Positions 25,036 to 34,386 of a DNA stretch of 64,000 nucleotides are shown here, piece by piece. Below the pieces are notes generated by a model. That model saw nothing but the letters and a program-made list of their open reading frames with translations. It was not told the origin of the DNA and searched no databases. Both the position numbers and the translations under genes were made by a program. The DNA is taken from NCBI RefSeq assembly GCF_023715345.1, contig NZ_JAMBNY010000014.1, positions 1 to 64,000 on the forward strand, read 5' to 3'. Every line of letters starts with the position of its first letter. The first letter of the stretch is position 1. Source of the DNA: Paenibacillus camelliae. Its GTDB lineage: Bacteria > Bacillota > Bacilli > Paenibacillales > Paenibacillaceae.

Positions 25036-26175
25036 TCACCTCGATATATTCTGACGCAAAAATTGACTGATTTGTTGCGCTGGTTTTTGGGATTGTTCTT
25101 TTAATGTTTGAATTTGTCGACTTCGCTGCTCCAGCCATTGGTCACGATGATCTAAAATATTCCCCATCTGCTCCACAAATTCCTTAGACTCGAGCTCATT
25201 TGTTGTGCCTACCACTTTAGCTTCAATTCGCTTTAGAAACTGATCAATTTTCGGATCATAGGACAGGCCAAGCATCGGTACTCGCTGGTTAGCTGCATAG
25301 ATTAGCGCATGCAACCTCATACCGAACAATGCATCACACTCCGATACAGCCTGCAGCATCAGCATGGGGTCATCGGGTAGATCCATTAGCTTAATACTGC
25401 TTCCTGCTCCGATCCGTGATTGGATCTGATCGATTAGAAACTGTGACGCTTCGATATCATCAGGTAGATGGAAGGGTAAAAATGTTAGCATCACGTTACG
25501 CTGCTCGGTTAGCGCTATAAGTGCCTCACCAATCCGCTGTAGGTCTGAGCGATCCTTGTTCCAAAACCTAACAGATATACCGATCTGTTGTACACCACTT
25601 GCTTCAGGCAGCAATTGCTGGCGCTGCTCAGGAAGCGGCATCCCCATAACCGGGTCTGGTACGATCTCGATTTTGGTGTTTACACCGATCGAGCTTAGAA
25701 ATTGTGAAGATTGTTCATCACGCACCGAAACATATTGACTCTTATTCATCGCGGAACGAATAAATGCGTACATTGACTGACGATGAACAGGACCAATTCC
25801 TTGTGCATAGATAAAGGTTGGCTTGCGGAGCCATTGTGCCAGCTTAATGATCCCTGTATAGTATGGAATGCTTTTCATGCCAGTTGCATCTTGAAGCAAG
25901 CTTCCCCCACCGCTAATTAACGCATCAGAAGAAGATATCGCACGCCACACGGACGCAGGGTGCATGCGTGGCACAGCTTCCACGCCGTACTTTTTTGATG
26001 TCCAGCTTGGATCTCCACTTAGCACGACTGGAGCAAGGGTAATGCCTGCTGCTTTACCCTGCTCCTCTAATGCTAATAATATGGACTTGAGCACTGCCTC
26101 ATCCCCGCTATTTTTAAAGCCGTAATAGCCTGAAATTACTACTCGAAACGTTGTTGAAGCTTCGGCCATACCCAT
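25036..26175 (-). CDS. csaB: Polysaccharide pyruvyl transferase CsaB
   Basis: Adds a pyruvate ketal to the ManNAc residue of the secondary cell wall polymer, the modification that SLH domains recognise. 379 aa. The N-terminal VVISGYYGFKNSGDEAVL and the ALISGGGSLLQDATG motif are typical of the family, as are FGMRLHALIYAA and GLSYDPKIDQFL near the C-terminus. The last 60 residues are charged and probably helical. The start overlaps the end of the DUF5693 gene by 37 bp (start 26175, or 26169 for the second Met; AAGGAG 10-16 nt upstream). Its presence next to three SLH-protein genes makes the pathway link very likely. Confidence 0.94.
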   Translation of the reverse strand: MGMAEASTTFRVVISGYYGFKNSGDEAVLKSILLALEEQGKAAGITLAPVVLSGDPSWTSKKYGVEAVPRMHPASVWRAISSSDALISGGGSLLQDATGMKSIPYYTGIIKLAQWLRKPTFIYAQGIGPVHRQSMYAFIRSAMNKSQYVSVRDEQSSQFLSSIGVNTKIEIVPDPVMGMPLPEQRQQLLPEASGVQQIGISVRFWNKDRSDLQRIGEALIALTEQRNVMLTFLPFHLPDDIEASQFLIDQIQSRIGAGSSIKLMDLPDDPMLMLQAVSECDALFGMRLHALIYAANQRVPMLGLSYDPKIDQFLKRIEAKVVGTTNELESKEFVEQMGNILDHRDQWLEQRSRQIQTLKEQSQKPAQQISQFLRQNISR

Positions 26176-28262
26176 TTACGCCAAACTCCTTCCAATACTG
26201 TCCATATCGCAATCAGCACTAAGCCGAAAATAATACCTATTCCTAAGCCTAACAGAGTACGCAATGTTGACATCATAATTGGTGTATGAATATGTGTGAA
26301 CGTGCTTACCATCGTTAGCTGACCTAATGTACCGACAATTAGTAGCAGCCAGGAGGCTCTATAACGTAATGCTAAGAACAATCCAAGAATAAGCGGAGGA
26401 TGTCCTAGCATAAACTCTTTAAATCTCGGACGTACGCCGACAGTTGTTTCAAGCCATTGTCTGATCATCATCTCGATCGCTGATACCTGACCGCTATTGC
26501 CTGTGCGAGATAAGTAGTATGCCCCAACTGCTGCCACGATAACAGCAACGACTACCCATAATAAGCTAATTGGTGTCATAAGAAGCTTCCAAAGGCGTGT
26601 AATGGAGCCTTTCGCTCCTTGACCTCGATACAACAGCACGTAAATCGCAACGAGCGCAATTGGACCTAGGTGAAGTAAGCTAACTCCTCTAAACTGCTCA
26701 ATAACTAAGCTGTACGTAATGTTAAACAGCAGTCCGAATACGATCGGTACAGCACATAGCGTAATGATCGTACCTACGATAAACCAGTTCAGCGTTAAGC
26801 CAAGTCTGCGAGATAGTGGAAGCTCAGGGAAGATCCAGCGATCAGTCTCCACCGTCCCATCATGAATTGGCGTAGTACCACTTAACGTCCAGTTGGTATT
26901 GCCGAGCATTCGACGTTCACCAATGGTACGTGAATATATACGGTTAAGCATCCAGATTACACCTAGCGTCGGACCACTGATTGCGGCGCCAAGCGCTAAC
27001 GCTTGCTCCATTAACGAGCTATTCAGCACATATAGTCCTGCTGAACCTAGTAAGCCTAATACAAATACGATGATTTCTGTTCCTGGCAAAAATGCTCCAA
27101 CAAGCAGCGTAATAAACGCTACTGCAGCCAGTGCTACGATCATACGTACAAGCTTCGTCCATGATGGGTTCTCATATTGAAAGGCGCTAGCCATACCATC
27201 AGGGTAGCCGGCTTTTTCCATCTGAGCAATGACACCCTCTTCTCCAGAAAGCGTCTCGATAAGCTTGTCCGCAGAGTGCTCTAACACTCCCGTATTACCG
27301 TTAGCTTTGATGCCGACATTCAAGAAGAACATACGAATGTTACGGTCCTTGGCAGCAAGCTTGAAGCGATCGGTCATCCCTTCGGCTGTCATCGTAAAGC
27401 TATCATTCTCAGACAAGGAATATAGTCGCACCACATCATAATCAAGTAAATACGAAAGTGTGCTCATGCCCGCTTGAGGAACTTTAAGATTTTCAATGGC
27501 CGCAACGCCCATACCATGCTGCTTTAGCAAAGCTCCAAAATGATTCAAGCTTTTTAATTCGGCTTGGTCAGTTGCACCTTTAGCCTTAGAACCATCAAAA
27601 ATGATTCGCGTCACACCATACTCACTTAGACGTTTGATTTGCTGCTCAGCCATGTCCATATTGTATGGCTGTACGCGATCCGAGAACCTTGCAATAATTT
27701 GGAAGCCATAGCTTGATAGCTTCTCCACTGCAATCGGGTCAAAGTCTAATGTTTTTAGCGTCGCAGCATTGACCGCTTCTTCGATAATTAAAGCTGGCTT
27801 ACCTTCATAAGTCCAGTCGGTAACATTCACGCCTTGTCGTTCATACTCGCGCTCTATGATCGGCTTGATCATCTCCGCTTCATGCTCTCCGGTAAATACA
27901 ACATACGTGTGGTTAACATTGGTGTCGAGCACTTTACTTAGCAGAGAAGCCATTTCCTTCTCTGAATAATAGACAAGACGGCCTGACTGCATAAGATCAC
28001 GTAAGGAGCTCTCATACAACGACATAGATTGTACTCCAGCGTCCTTCAAAGCAAGCAGCTTCTCATCAATAAATTGTGAAACATTGCTTTGATAGTTGGC
28101 AATTTCCTCTAAATCCCGATAGTCGAATACATATTCAACGGTATCGGCCGATTGTTCCATCTCAACTCTTAAGAATGCTAAAGGTAACGCTGCTAATACT
28201 CCTATTAACGTAATGATCCATAGCAGTGTCCTTGCTTTTTTATTCCATTGCTTCCAGCGCAC
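26139..28262 (-). CDS. DUF5693 family polytopic membrane protein (707 aa)
   Basis: Family known mostly from position next to csaB; no biochemical role is established to my knowledge. One N-terminal membrane segment (about 11-30), an extracytoplasmic domain of about 330 residues (roughly 35-370, containing LNVGIKANGNTGVLEHSADK), then at least nine membrane segments (about 375-700) with an insert near 450-495. It overlaps csaB by 37 bp, so the two are co-transcribed and probably translationally coupled. The start is at 28262 (GTG; AAATGGAGG upstream). A function in export or modification of the wall polymer is plausible from the operon, but that is inference. Confidence 0.88.
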   Translation of the reverse strand: MRWKQWNKKARTLLWIITLIGVLAALPLAFLRVEMEQSADTVEYVFDYRDLEEIANYQSNVSQFIDEKLLALKDAGVQSMSLYESSLRDLMQSGRLVYYSEKEMASLLSKVLDTNVNHTYVVFTGEHEAEMIKPIIEREYERQGVNVTDWTYEGKPALIIEEAVNAATLKTLDFDPIAVEKLSSYGFQIIARFSDRVQPYNMDMAEQQIKRLSEYGVTRIIFDGSKAKGATDQAELKSLNHFGALLKQHGMGVAAIENLKVPQAGMSTLSYLLDYDVVRLYSLSENDSFTMTAEGMTDRFKLAAKDRNIRMFFLNVGIKANGNTGVLEHSADKLIETLSGEEGVIAQMEKAGYPDGMASAFQYENPSWTKLVRMIVALAAVAFITLLVGAFLPGTEIIVFVLGLLGSAGLYVLNSSLMEQALALGAAISGPTLGVIWMLNRIYSRTIGERRMLGNTNWTLSGTTPIHDGTVETDRWIFPELPLSRRLGLTLNWFIVGTIITLCAVPIVFGLLFNITYSLVIEQFRGVSLLHLGPIALVAIYVLLYRGQGAKGSITRLWKLLMTPISLLWVVVAVIVAAVGAYYLSRTGNSGQVSAIEMMIRQWLETTVGVRPRFKEFMLGHPPLILGLFLALRYRASWLLLIVGTLGQLTMVSTFTHIHTPIMMSTLRTLLGLGIGIIFGLVLIAIWTVLEGVWRKWVWPKLQQRFE

Positions 28263-28301
28263 GATAGTCCTCCATTTCTAACCTTTACTCATAACAAAGC
28301 T

Positions 28302-28334
28302 AGGATTGCCTGCTACATCTTCGTAGGCAATCCT
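28302..28334 (-). terminator. Hairpin after pgcA
   Basis: A 10 bp perfect stem (AGGATTGCCT at 28302-28311 with 28325-28334), about 40 bp past the pgcA stop, followed on the minus strand by GCTTTGTTATG. Probably a modest terminator that separates pgcA from the DUF5693-csaB-tagA operon. Confidence 0.6.
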
Positions 28335-28371
28335 AATGCTAATATACGTATCTACCTATATCATAACGAAA

Positions 28372-30087
28372 TTAGATTCCATCTACACGTTTCATTACAT
28401 CTTCAATTAATGCAGCCTGTTTGGCAGCTGCATCCTCAGCAGAGGTGCCTTTTACGGCAAAGTAAACTTTAATCTTAGGCTCTGTGCCTGAAGGTCTTAA
28501 GCAGAACCATGAACCATCCTTCAAGATGAACTTCAGTACGTTCTCAGGACGTAACCCATCAATGCTCTGAGAGTAATCAAGCACTTCAGCAATCTCAATT
28601 CCAGCCACTTGAGCCGGCGGCTGTTCACGGAAGTTTGTCATAATCGCTGAGATTTGCGCCACACCATCAATACCTTTTAATGTCCGGGATTGCTGGCTTT
28701 CTAGGAAATAGCCAAATTGCTCATACAGCTCAACAAGCACGTCATAAAGTGTTTTCCCTTGTGTGCTGTAATATGCTGCAGCCTCGCAAATCAACATAGA
28801 AGCGACAATCGCATCCTTGTCACGCGCATAGGTTCCAGTCAAGTAACCATAGCTTTCCTCATAGCCAAACAGGAAAGTCTTTTCTCCTGTTTGTTCATAT
28901 CTGGTCATTTTCTCGCCGATGTATTTAAACCCTGTTAATGTATTTTCAACACTAGCACCATAATGCTTAGCGATAACCTCGCCCATTTCACTTGTAACAA
29001 TGGTTTTGATCACTACTCCGTTAGCAGGCAGCTGGCCACGTTCCTTTAGCTGACTAAGCAAGTAATGAATCATCAATGCACCAGATTGGTTACCTGTCAG
29101 CACGACGTATTCGCCATCGTTGTTTTTTACAACAGCACCCATGCGGTCAGCATCGGGATCGGTGCCAACGATAACATCAGCGCCTACTTTACGAGCTAGC
29201 TCAATCGCTAGTGTGAATGCCTCCTTCTCTTCTGGATTAGGAGATTTGACCGTGCTAAAATTACCGTCTGGCTGCTCCTGCTGCGCTACAACATGCACTT
29301 GCTTAAAGCCAGCGGCAGCAAGCACTTGACGAACAGGCATATTTCCCGATCCATGCAGCGGCGTGAATACGACTTTGAAGCTTTCGCCAAGCTCACCTTG
29401 CAATAGCGGTTGATTGACGCTTTGAGCAACGACAGTATTCACGTACGCTTCGTCAATATCATCGCCTAGCCATACAAGCAAGCCTTGCTCTTCGGCTTCT
29501 GCTTGAGACATCCGTTTTACCTCATCGAAGCTTGCTATGCCAGCAATCGCCGCTATCACTTGCTCCGCATCCTCAGGCACAAGCTGACAGCCATCTGCCC
29601 CATATGCCTTGTATCCATTATATTCAGGCGGATTATGACTAGCTGTAATAACCACACCTGTGCTTGCTTTAAGATGACGGATAGCGAAAGACAGCTGCGG
29701 AGTTGGACGTAGTGAACGGAATAAATAAGTACGCACTCCATTGGCAGCTAGTACAAGCGCTGCATCCAATGCAAACTGTGGAGAATTATTGCGCGAATCA
29801 TGAGCGATTACAGATGAAGGCTGTTCAAGCTTTTGAGCGAGCAGCCAGTTCGCTAAGCCCTGGGTAGCCTTTCCAACCGTATAGGCATTCAAACGATTGG
29901 TTCCAGCGCCCATTACCCCACGTAATCCGCCTGTACCGAATTCTAAGTCTCTATAGAAACGATCCATAATTTCTTGATCATTACCAGCTAGACCAGCTAG
30001 CTCTTGCTTCGTTGCCGCATCAATGGATGGATCATTCATCCAGCTTTCATATCTATGGTTGACTTGCTCCTGATTTAAACGTGTCAT
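28372..30087 (-). CDS. pgcA: Phospho-sugar mutase, PgcA-type alpha-phosphoglucomutase
   Basis: Interconverts glucose-1-phosphate and glucose-6-phosphate (or acts on mannose phosphates), supplying UDP-sugar precursors for envelope glycans. 571 aa, near the length of B. subtilis PgcA (YhxB). Catalytic phosphoserine loop TASHNP (S150), metal-binding GTDPDADRMG, sugar-binding GYEESYGYLTGT, and phosphate-binding RPSGTEPKIKVYF at the C-terminus. The start ATG at 30087 has AGAAAGAAGG upstream. It lies 23 bp behind fabZ, so both may share a transcript. The orthology to PgcA rather than a phosphomannomutase is by length and motif. Confidence 0.92.
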   Translation of the reverse strand: MTRLNQEQVNHRYESWMNDPSIDAATKQELAGLAGNDQEIMDRFYRDLEFGTGGLRGVMGAGTNRLNAYTVGKATQGLANWLLAQKLEQPSSVIAHDSRNNSPQFALDAALVLAANGVRTYLFRSLRPTPQLSFAIRHLKASTGVVITASHNPPEYNGYKAYGADGCQLVPEDAEQVIAAIAGIASFDEVKRMSQAEAEEQGLLVWLGDDIDEAYVNTVVAQSVNQPLLQGELGESFKVVFTPLHGSGNMPVRQVLAAAGFKQVHVVAQQEQPDGNFSTVKSPNPEEKEAFTLAIELARKVGADVIVGTDPDADRMGAVVKNNDGEYVVLTGNQSGALMIHYLLSQLKERGQLPANGVVIKTIVTSEMGEVIAKHYGASVENTLTGFKYIGEKMTRYEQTGEKTFLFGYEESYGYLTGTYARDKDAIVASMLICEAAAYYSTQGKTLYDVLVELYEQFGYFLESQQSRTLKGIDGVAQISAIMTNFREQPPAQVAGIEIAEVLDYSQSIDGLRPENVLKFILKDGSWFCLRPSGTEPKIKVYFAVKGTSAEDAAAKQAALIEDVMKRVDGI

Positions 30088-30110
30088 ATGATACCTTCTT
30101 TCTTATTCCT

Positions 30111-30548
30111 TTATTGCTTCGCTGGGTCGGATAGTGCAAACATAAGCTCGCCTTCTGCTACGACCTTGCCATCCACTTTTGCCGTACCTTTACCTTTGCC
30201 AATCGAGCCCTTTAGTCGCGTGATTTCAACCTCAAGCGTTAATGTATCGCCAGGTGTCACCTGACCACGGAAACGGAAGCCATCAATGCCAGCAAAGAAC
30301 CCTAGCTTACCTTTGTTGGCTTCAAGCATAAGCATCGCAACAGAGCCCACTTGGGCTAATGCCTCAACAATTAGCACACCAGGCATTACGGGATATCCTG
30401 GAAAATGCCCGACAAAATAAGGTTCATTCATTGTCACGTTTTTAATTCCGACTGCACGCTCTCCAGGCACAACCTCTGTGATTCGGTCAATAAGTAAAAA
30501 TGGTGGTCGGTGTGGAATAATCTTTTGAATTTCATTAATATCCATCAT
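30111..30548 (-). CDS. fabZ: 3-hydroxyacyl-ACP dehydratase FabZ
   Basis: Dehydrates 3-hydroxyacyl-ACP to trans-2-enoyl-ACP in type II fatty acid synthesis. 145 aa, standard length. The hot-dog fold has the conserved [20 protein letters not shown] block, with catalytic H48 and E62. Start ATG 30548 (GAGGG 8 nt upstream), or the second Met at 30545. It follows the flagellar and mbl genes, as the homologue ywpB does in B. subtilis. No FapR-like operator was recognised, but two inverted repeats lie upstream (30712-30792). Confidence 0.95.
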   Translation of the reverse strand: MMDINEIQKIIPHRPPFLLIDRITEVVPGERAVGIKNVTMNEPYFVGHFPGYPVMPGVLIVEALAQVGSVAMLMLEANKGKLGFFAGIDGFRFRGQVTPGDTLTLEVEITRLKGSIGKGKGTAKVDGKVVAEGELMFALSDPAKQ

Positions 30549-30871
30549 TAGTATGTCCCTCTTTTCCTTTAATTGCGTGTTTCATAAGCTTCAACAATCC
30601 ATGTCAATATTGCAGTTAACACTGCTGCTTAATCCAAGGGATTAAATTGAAACAACCACTTTGTTCATTCATGCGTATAAATTTTGCTACTTGTCCCCAT
30701 ACTATAGATACCCTTCAGTGTCCTGCAGGAAATGAAGGTTGAGATAAGGAGGCTTGCTTGCTGGAACGAATGTTCAATGGTAAGCAAGCCTCTTTGTGTG
30801 TGTATGATTTTACCTAGCTTTCAACTATTATAGACTACCTCAGTTAAAATGAAAACTTAACGGAAAGTAAA
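30549..30871 (-). promoter_or_regulatory. fabZ upstream region with two inverted repeats
   Basis: No gene is visible. Two inverted repeats occur: CCTTCA...TGAAGG around TCCTGCAGGA (30712-30738), and GAGGCTTGCTT/AAGCAAGCCTC (30749-30759 with 30782-30792). The second is followed on the plus strand by TTTGTGTG but has no T-run on the minus strand, so it is unlikely to terminate minus-strand transcription. They may be regulatory for fabZ or structures of its leader. Confidence 0.35.
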
Positions 30872-30898
30872 AATCAGCCAGCAGGCTGCTGACTGATT
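30872..30898 (-). terminator. Terminator after the EpuA-like gene
   Basis: A 12 bp stem with one mismatch (AATCAGCCAGCA at 30872-30883 with TGCTGACTGATT at 30887-30898) and a 3-nt loop, then TTTACTTTCC on the minus strand. It ends the mbl-flhO-flhP-EpuA gene group before fabZ. Confidence 0.7.
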
Positions 30899-30929
30899 AT
30901 TATTCATCATCTATATGCAATTATGTCGC

Positions 30930-31340
30930 TTATGATTCAGCAAATATTAAATCCCACAAATGCTTGTAGGTGCTGAATTTAAACGCTTCTTCCTTCGGTT
31001 GATCCCCCATAATGACATAACCGATATACAGCCCCGCAAGCAGCATGACGATCATGATGAGAGGTGCTATGCTTTTTCTTAAAATCCAAAGCAATGTCCG
31101 TGCCCACAATGGATATCGGCGTACAGGTGCATCGACTGCCAGCTTCTCGTCGTCATGAGTAAACGCTCTTCTCTCTTCGTCTGGCAATTCTTGACGTGTT
31201 TTATTTCTACGCCATAGCTGCTGAAATCTGCCTCCAGTGGCTGATGAATGCTTTTTTGCTCTCGTTAAAGAGGTCTCATGCTGCAAAGAAGCTTCATCTG
31301 GACCTTTCCAATTGTCTTCATCGTTACGGTTCTCATTCAT
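30930..31340 (-). CDS. Small EpuA-like membrane protein (often annotated as DNA-directed RNA polymerase subunit beta)
   Basis: 136 aa. The N-terminal 75 residues are highly charged and likely disordered (cytoplasmic). One membrane segment follows at about residues 92-112 (SIAPLIMIVMLLAGLYIGYV), then a short tail ending FKFSTYKHLWDLIFAES. The C-terminal 60 residues resemble the EpuA family as I remember it; that family was named in streptococci, and the RNA-polymerase label in databases appears unrelated to function. It starts 8 bp after flhP and is probably in the same operon. A role is not known. Confidence 0.75.
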   Translation of the reverse strand: MNENRNDEDNWKGPDEASLQHETSLTRAKKHSSATGGRFQQLWRRNKTRQELPDEERRAFTHDDEKLAVDAPVRRYPLWARTLLWILRKSIAPLIMIVMLLAGLYIGYVIMGDQPKEEAFKFSTYKHLWDLIFAES

Positions 31341-31348
31341 AATTTCAC

Positions 31349-32182
31349 CTAATTACTACGCAAATTGTTCGCTATTTGCATCATCGTCTCACTAGAGCTT
31401 AATGCTCTCGCAGCTAGCTGATATGCACGCTGAACTCTGATCATATCTGTCATTTCTGTGGAAAGATCTACGTTAGATTGCTCAACGTATCCTTGACGAA
31501 CTGCCAATCGGTTGTCAGTGTTAGGTATGACCTCTGCTACCGCTTGATCAGCATCCGCACCAGCTGCTAATGCAAATAGGTTGTCAGCAGCAAGAACTAA
31601 TGCATCCGGACGTACAGCCTCCACCAAACTAATACGACCTAACGGAATAGTATCTCCGATCTCATCCACCGCATTCACAGATCCATCCGCTCGAACCTGC
31701 ATCGCGTAGCCCTCTGGCACAACAATTCTGCCCTGTGAACCATCAGGAAGCGTCGCGACCACTGGATAGCCTTGAGAGGTTGTAAGTACTGCCTCTCCCG
31801 CTTCGTTGATGCTAATTTGGAACGAGCCATCTCGTGTATAGGCTGCTGTTCCTGCTGCATCCACCTGCACTTGGAATAGTGCATTTCCTTCAATAGCAAG
31901 GTCTGTTAATACGCCGGTCTCCTTCATCGTACCCTGGGTAAAGTCCGTGGCAATACCTGTCACTCTAGAGCCCCAGCCTTGATTAAAGCCAAGCGGAGCT
32001 TTACGTCCATCTAACGCAAAGCTATCAGGCTGCTCCTTTACCGTGTTTAGCAAATCTTCAAATACAGCTGATTTCTTTTTATATCCTACTGTGTTAGAGT
32101 TCGCTACATTATCAGCAATCAGATCCAGCTTCATCTGATAGGAGTTCATCGAATTTAGCGCTTTTATCATGGAGCTATTCAT
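31349..32182 (-). CDS. flhP: Flagellar hook-basal body protein FlhP (FlgG family)
   Basis: Rod or hook-type protein of the FlgG/FlgF family; in B. subtilis FlhO and FlhP are minor distal rod proteins. 277 aa. The N-terminal rod motif is MNSSMIKALNSMNSYQMKLD...IADNVANSNTVGYKKK; the C-terminal motif is YVEQSNVDLSTEMTDMIRVQ with RAYQLAARALSSSETMMQI. Exported by the flagellar type III apparatus, so no signal peptide is expected. It follows flhO by 15 bp. Start ATG 32182 with a GGGAGG site upstream. Confidence 0.93.
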   Translation of the reverse strand: MNSSMIKALNSMNSYQMKLDLIADNVANSNTVGYKKKSAVFEDLLNTVKEQPDSFALDGRKAPLGFNQGWGSRVTGIATDFTQGTMKETGVLTDLAIEGNALFQVQVDAAGTAAYTRDGSFQISINEAGEAVLTTSQGYPVVATLPDGSQGRIVVPEGYAMQVRADGSVNAVDEIGDTIPLGRISLVEAVRPDALVLAADNLFALAAGADADQAVAEVIPNTDNRLAVRQGYVEQSNVDLSTEMTDMIRVQRAYQLAARALSSSETMMQIANNLRSN

Positions 32183-32196
32183 GAATCATTACCTCC

Positions 32197-33057
32197 CTAG
32201 CTAATTCTGCCAATGTCATTAGCTGTTTTTTGCAGCGTTGTATCATAGAATTGAATAACCTTCTGATTCGCTTCATAGGCGCGAAGTGCAGCCATTAAGT
32301 CTACAGAAGCCTGCGTGATATCAACGTTAGATTGTTCGATATAGCCTTGACGCACCTCTACTGCATCATCTTCCGTAATTGCAGCAGCTGAACCTTCTTC
32401 TAATCTAAAGCTGCCATCACCCTCGCGAACTAGACCATGAGGGTTGTCTATACGAGAGATGAGTAGTTGAATTCCCGTATCCGTGCCTGCTGATGTAACA
32501 AGACGACGATCATTCGTTAGTGTCAAATCCTCGATACTGACGCCAGCAGGAAGAACGATTGGCTCATCGTTGGTTCCTAGCACATAATCTCCCGTGCTCG
32601 TCGTTAAAAAGCCTTCACTATTTACGGAAAATTGACCACCTCTTGTGTAGCGACGTTCACCCTGCTCATTTTGCACAGTGAAATACGCCTGTGGCTGATA
32701 AACAACCTCTCCGTTATCTGTTACAGCTTTGCCTGATTGATCGAAGATAAGGCCATCGACTGCAATATTAGAAATAATCGCAAAGTCATAGCGGTTATTC
32801 GTCTGTGTTAAATCACCCTGCAAGTGATACGTCAAGCTTTCTTCTGCAAAGACGTTGCCTGTCCAGGTTCCGATCGTTTTCGGCTGGTTACTGTCTACAC
32901 CCGTCATCGACAGAAGCATCTCATTGAATGAACGAAGTGGTGTTGTGTTTTGTTTAAACCCTGCTGTTTCTATATTAGCAATATTATTTGTAATGGTGTC
33001 ATGTCGGCGCTGCTGGCTAGTAAGCCCTGATGCAGCAGAATAGAGCCCTCTAAGCAT
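32197..33057 (-). CDS. flhO: Flagellar hook-basal body protein FlhO
   Basis: FlgG-family rod protein, 286 aa. N-terminal motif MLRGLYSAASGLTSQQRRHD...ITNNIANIETAGFKQN and C-terminal QGYIEQSNVDITQASVDLMA, then RAYEANQKVIQFYDTTLQK. Assignment as FlhO (upstream of FlhP and downstream of mbl) follows B. subtilis gene order. Start ATG 33057 with GAAGGAGG upstream. A hairpin (33188-33240) separates it from mbl, so it may have its own promoter; none was recognised. Confidence 0.92.
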   Translation of the reverse strand: MLRGLYSAASGLTSQQRRHDTITNNIANIETAGFKQNTTPLRSFNEMLLSMTGVDSNQPKTIGTWTGNVFAEESLTYHLQGDLTQTNNRYDFAIISNIAVDGLIFDQSGKAVTDNGEVVYQPQAYFTVQNEQGERRYTRGGQFSVNSEGFLTTSTGDYVLGTNDEPIVLPAGVSIEDLTLTNDRRLVTSAGTDTGIQLLISRIDNPHGLVREGDGSFRLEEGSAAAITEDDAVEVRQGYIEQSNVDITQASVDLMAALRAYEANQKVIQFYDTTLQKTANDIGRIS

Positions 33058-33187
33058 GTTGCTCCTCCTTCATCATCATCATCGGTATCCGAACTTATAA
33101 GAGGTCGTTCATAACGTCTATCTTTGGTCACGCATTCTACGTATATATCGGATAGAGGACGATGTTAGTGAATAGCGCGAACAATTA

Positions 33188-33240
33188 CGAATAAGCACTT
33201 CAGCACGTCCCCCTTATGACGTCTTACCAGTGCTTATTCG
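33188..33240 (-). terminator. Hairpin between mbl and flhO
   Basis: A perfect 12 bp outer stem (CGAATAAGCACT at 33188-33199 with 33229-33240) and an inner stem ACGTC/GACGT (33205-33209 with 33218-33222), 8 bp after the mbl stop. The minus-strand tail GTAATTGTTCGCG has only a poor T-run, so partial termination is likely. Confidence 0.55.
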
Positions 33241-33248
33241 TGTTCGGC

Positions 33249-34238
33249 TTATCTTTTCAGCTTGTCCAAATTATCTAAGAGGATGCCTGTGCCTTTAACG
33301 ACACAATGCATAGGATTTTCTGCAATGAGAACGGGTACCTTCAGCTGATCTGCTAGCAGCGAATCGAATCCGCCCAGCAAAGCGCCGCCCCCCGTCAATA
33401 TTACGCCTCGATCGATAATATCGGCTGACAGCTCTGGCGGAGTTTGCTCCAATACATACTTTGCCGCAGACACAATCGACATAACAGGATCCCACAGCGC
33501 TTCACGAACTTCATTGGAGCGAATAGTAATGGTTTGCGGCAAACCAGTGACCATGTCTCTTCCGCGAATATCAATTTCTTCTACAGGTGCTTGCTCAAGT
33601 ACAGTCCCGATGCGAATTTTAATATCCTCGCTCGTACGCTCACCGATTAACAGCTTGTACTTGCTTTTAATATATTTCATGATCGCCTCGTCAAACTTGT
33701 CTCCCGCAACCTTGATGGAAGAAGCCGTTACGATATCGCCCATGGACAATACGGCCACATCTGTTGTACCACCGCCGATGTCTACGACCATATTGCCGCT
33801 AGGCTGGAAGATATCCATTCCAGCCCCTATTGCGGCAGCCTTTGGTTCTTCTTCTAAATACACGTCTTTCGCACCGCTTCTTTCTGCTGCTTCACGAATG
33901 GCCTTCTGCTCAACAGAGGTTATGTTCGTAGGTGCACAGATTAGGATGCGCGGACGTGAGTACCATGTACGTCCATCTACACGATGGATAAATTCTTTCA
34001 GCATCATTTCTGTAATATCAAAATCAGCAATTACGCCATCACGAAGCGGACGAATTGCCACAATATTGCCTGGAGTACGACCTACCATACGATGAGCTTC
34101 TTCCCCAACGGCCAGTACTTTTTTAGTATCGCTCTCGATGGCAACAACAGAAGGCTCGTCGAGTACAACACCCTTTCCCTTTACATGAATCGATACGTTC
34201 GCTGTACCGAGATCAATACCAATATCCTTACTAAACAT
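33249..34238 (-). CDS. mbl: Rod-shape actin-like protein Mbl (MreB paralogue)
   Basis: Bacterial actin that directs lateral cell-wall synthesis with RodA/PBP complexes at the membrane. 329 aa, as in B. subtilis Mbl (about 333). N-terminal MFSKDIGIDLGTANVSIHVKG is the ATP-binding phosphate-1 loop; VDIGGGTTDVAVLS is phosphate-2; ILTGGGALLGG is the adenosine motif. Start ATG 34238 is set by GGAGG 11 nt upstream and by the MFxKDIGIDLGT family N-terminus; the in-frame extension to 34313 has no site. Identity as Mbl (not MreB or MreBH) rests on the location after spoIIID, as in B. subtilis. Confidence 0.93.
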   Translation of the reverse strand: MFSKDIGIDLGTANVSIHVKGKGVVLDEPSVVAIESDTKKVLAVGEEAHRMVGRTPGNIVAIRPLRDGVIADFDITEMMLKEFIHRVDGRTWYSRPRILICAPTNITSVEQKAIREAAERSGAKDVYLEEEPKAAAIGAGMDIFQPSGNMVVDIGGGTTDVAVLSMGDIVTASSIKVAGDKFDEAIMKYIKSKYKLLIGERTSEDIKIRIGTVLEQAPVEEIDIRGRDMVTGLPQTITIRSNEVREALWDPVMSIVSAAKYVLEQTPPELSADIIDRGVILTGGGALLGGFDSLLADQLKVPVLIAENPMHCVVKGTGILLDNLDKLKR

Positions 34239-34386
34239 TAGGTCATTTTCCTCCAACGAATAATGTATTATTTTTCCCCGGAAATAATCACAGTTAATAA
34301 CATTATTCGCCAAAATATCAGAAAATCCTCTCCTTAAAAAATATTTTATATTGGTATTTCCTTCATAAAGGAAAGTTGCGACCTCT

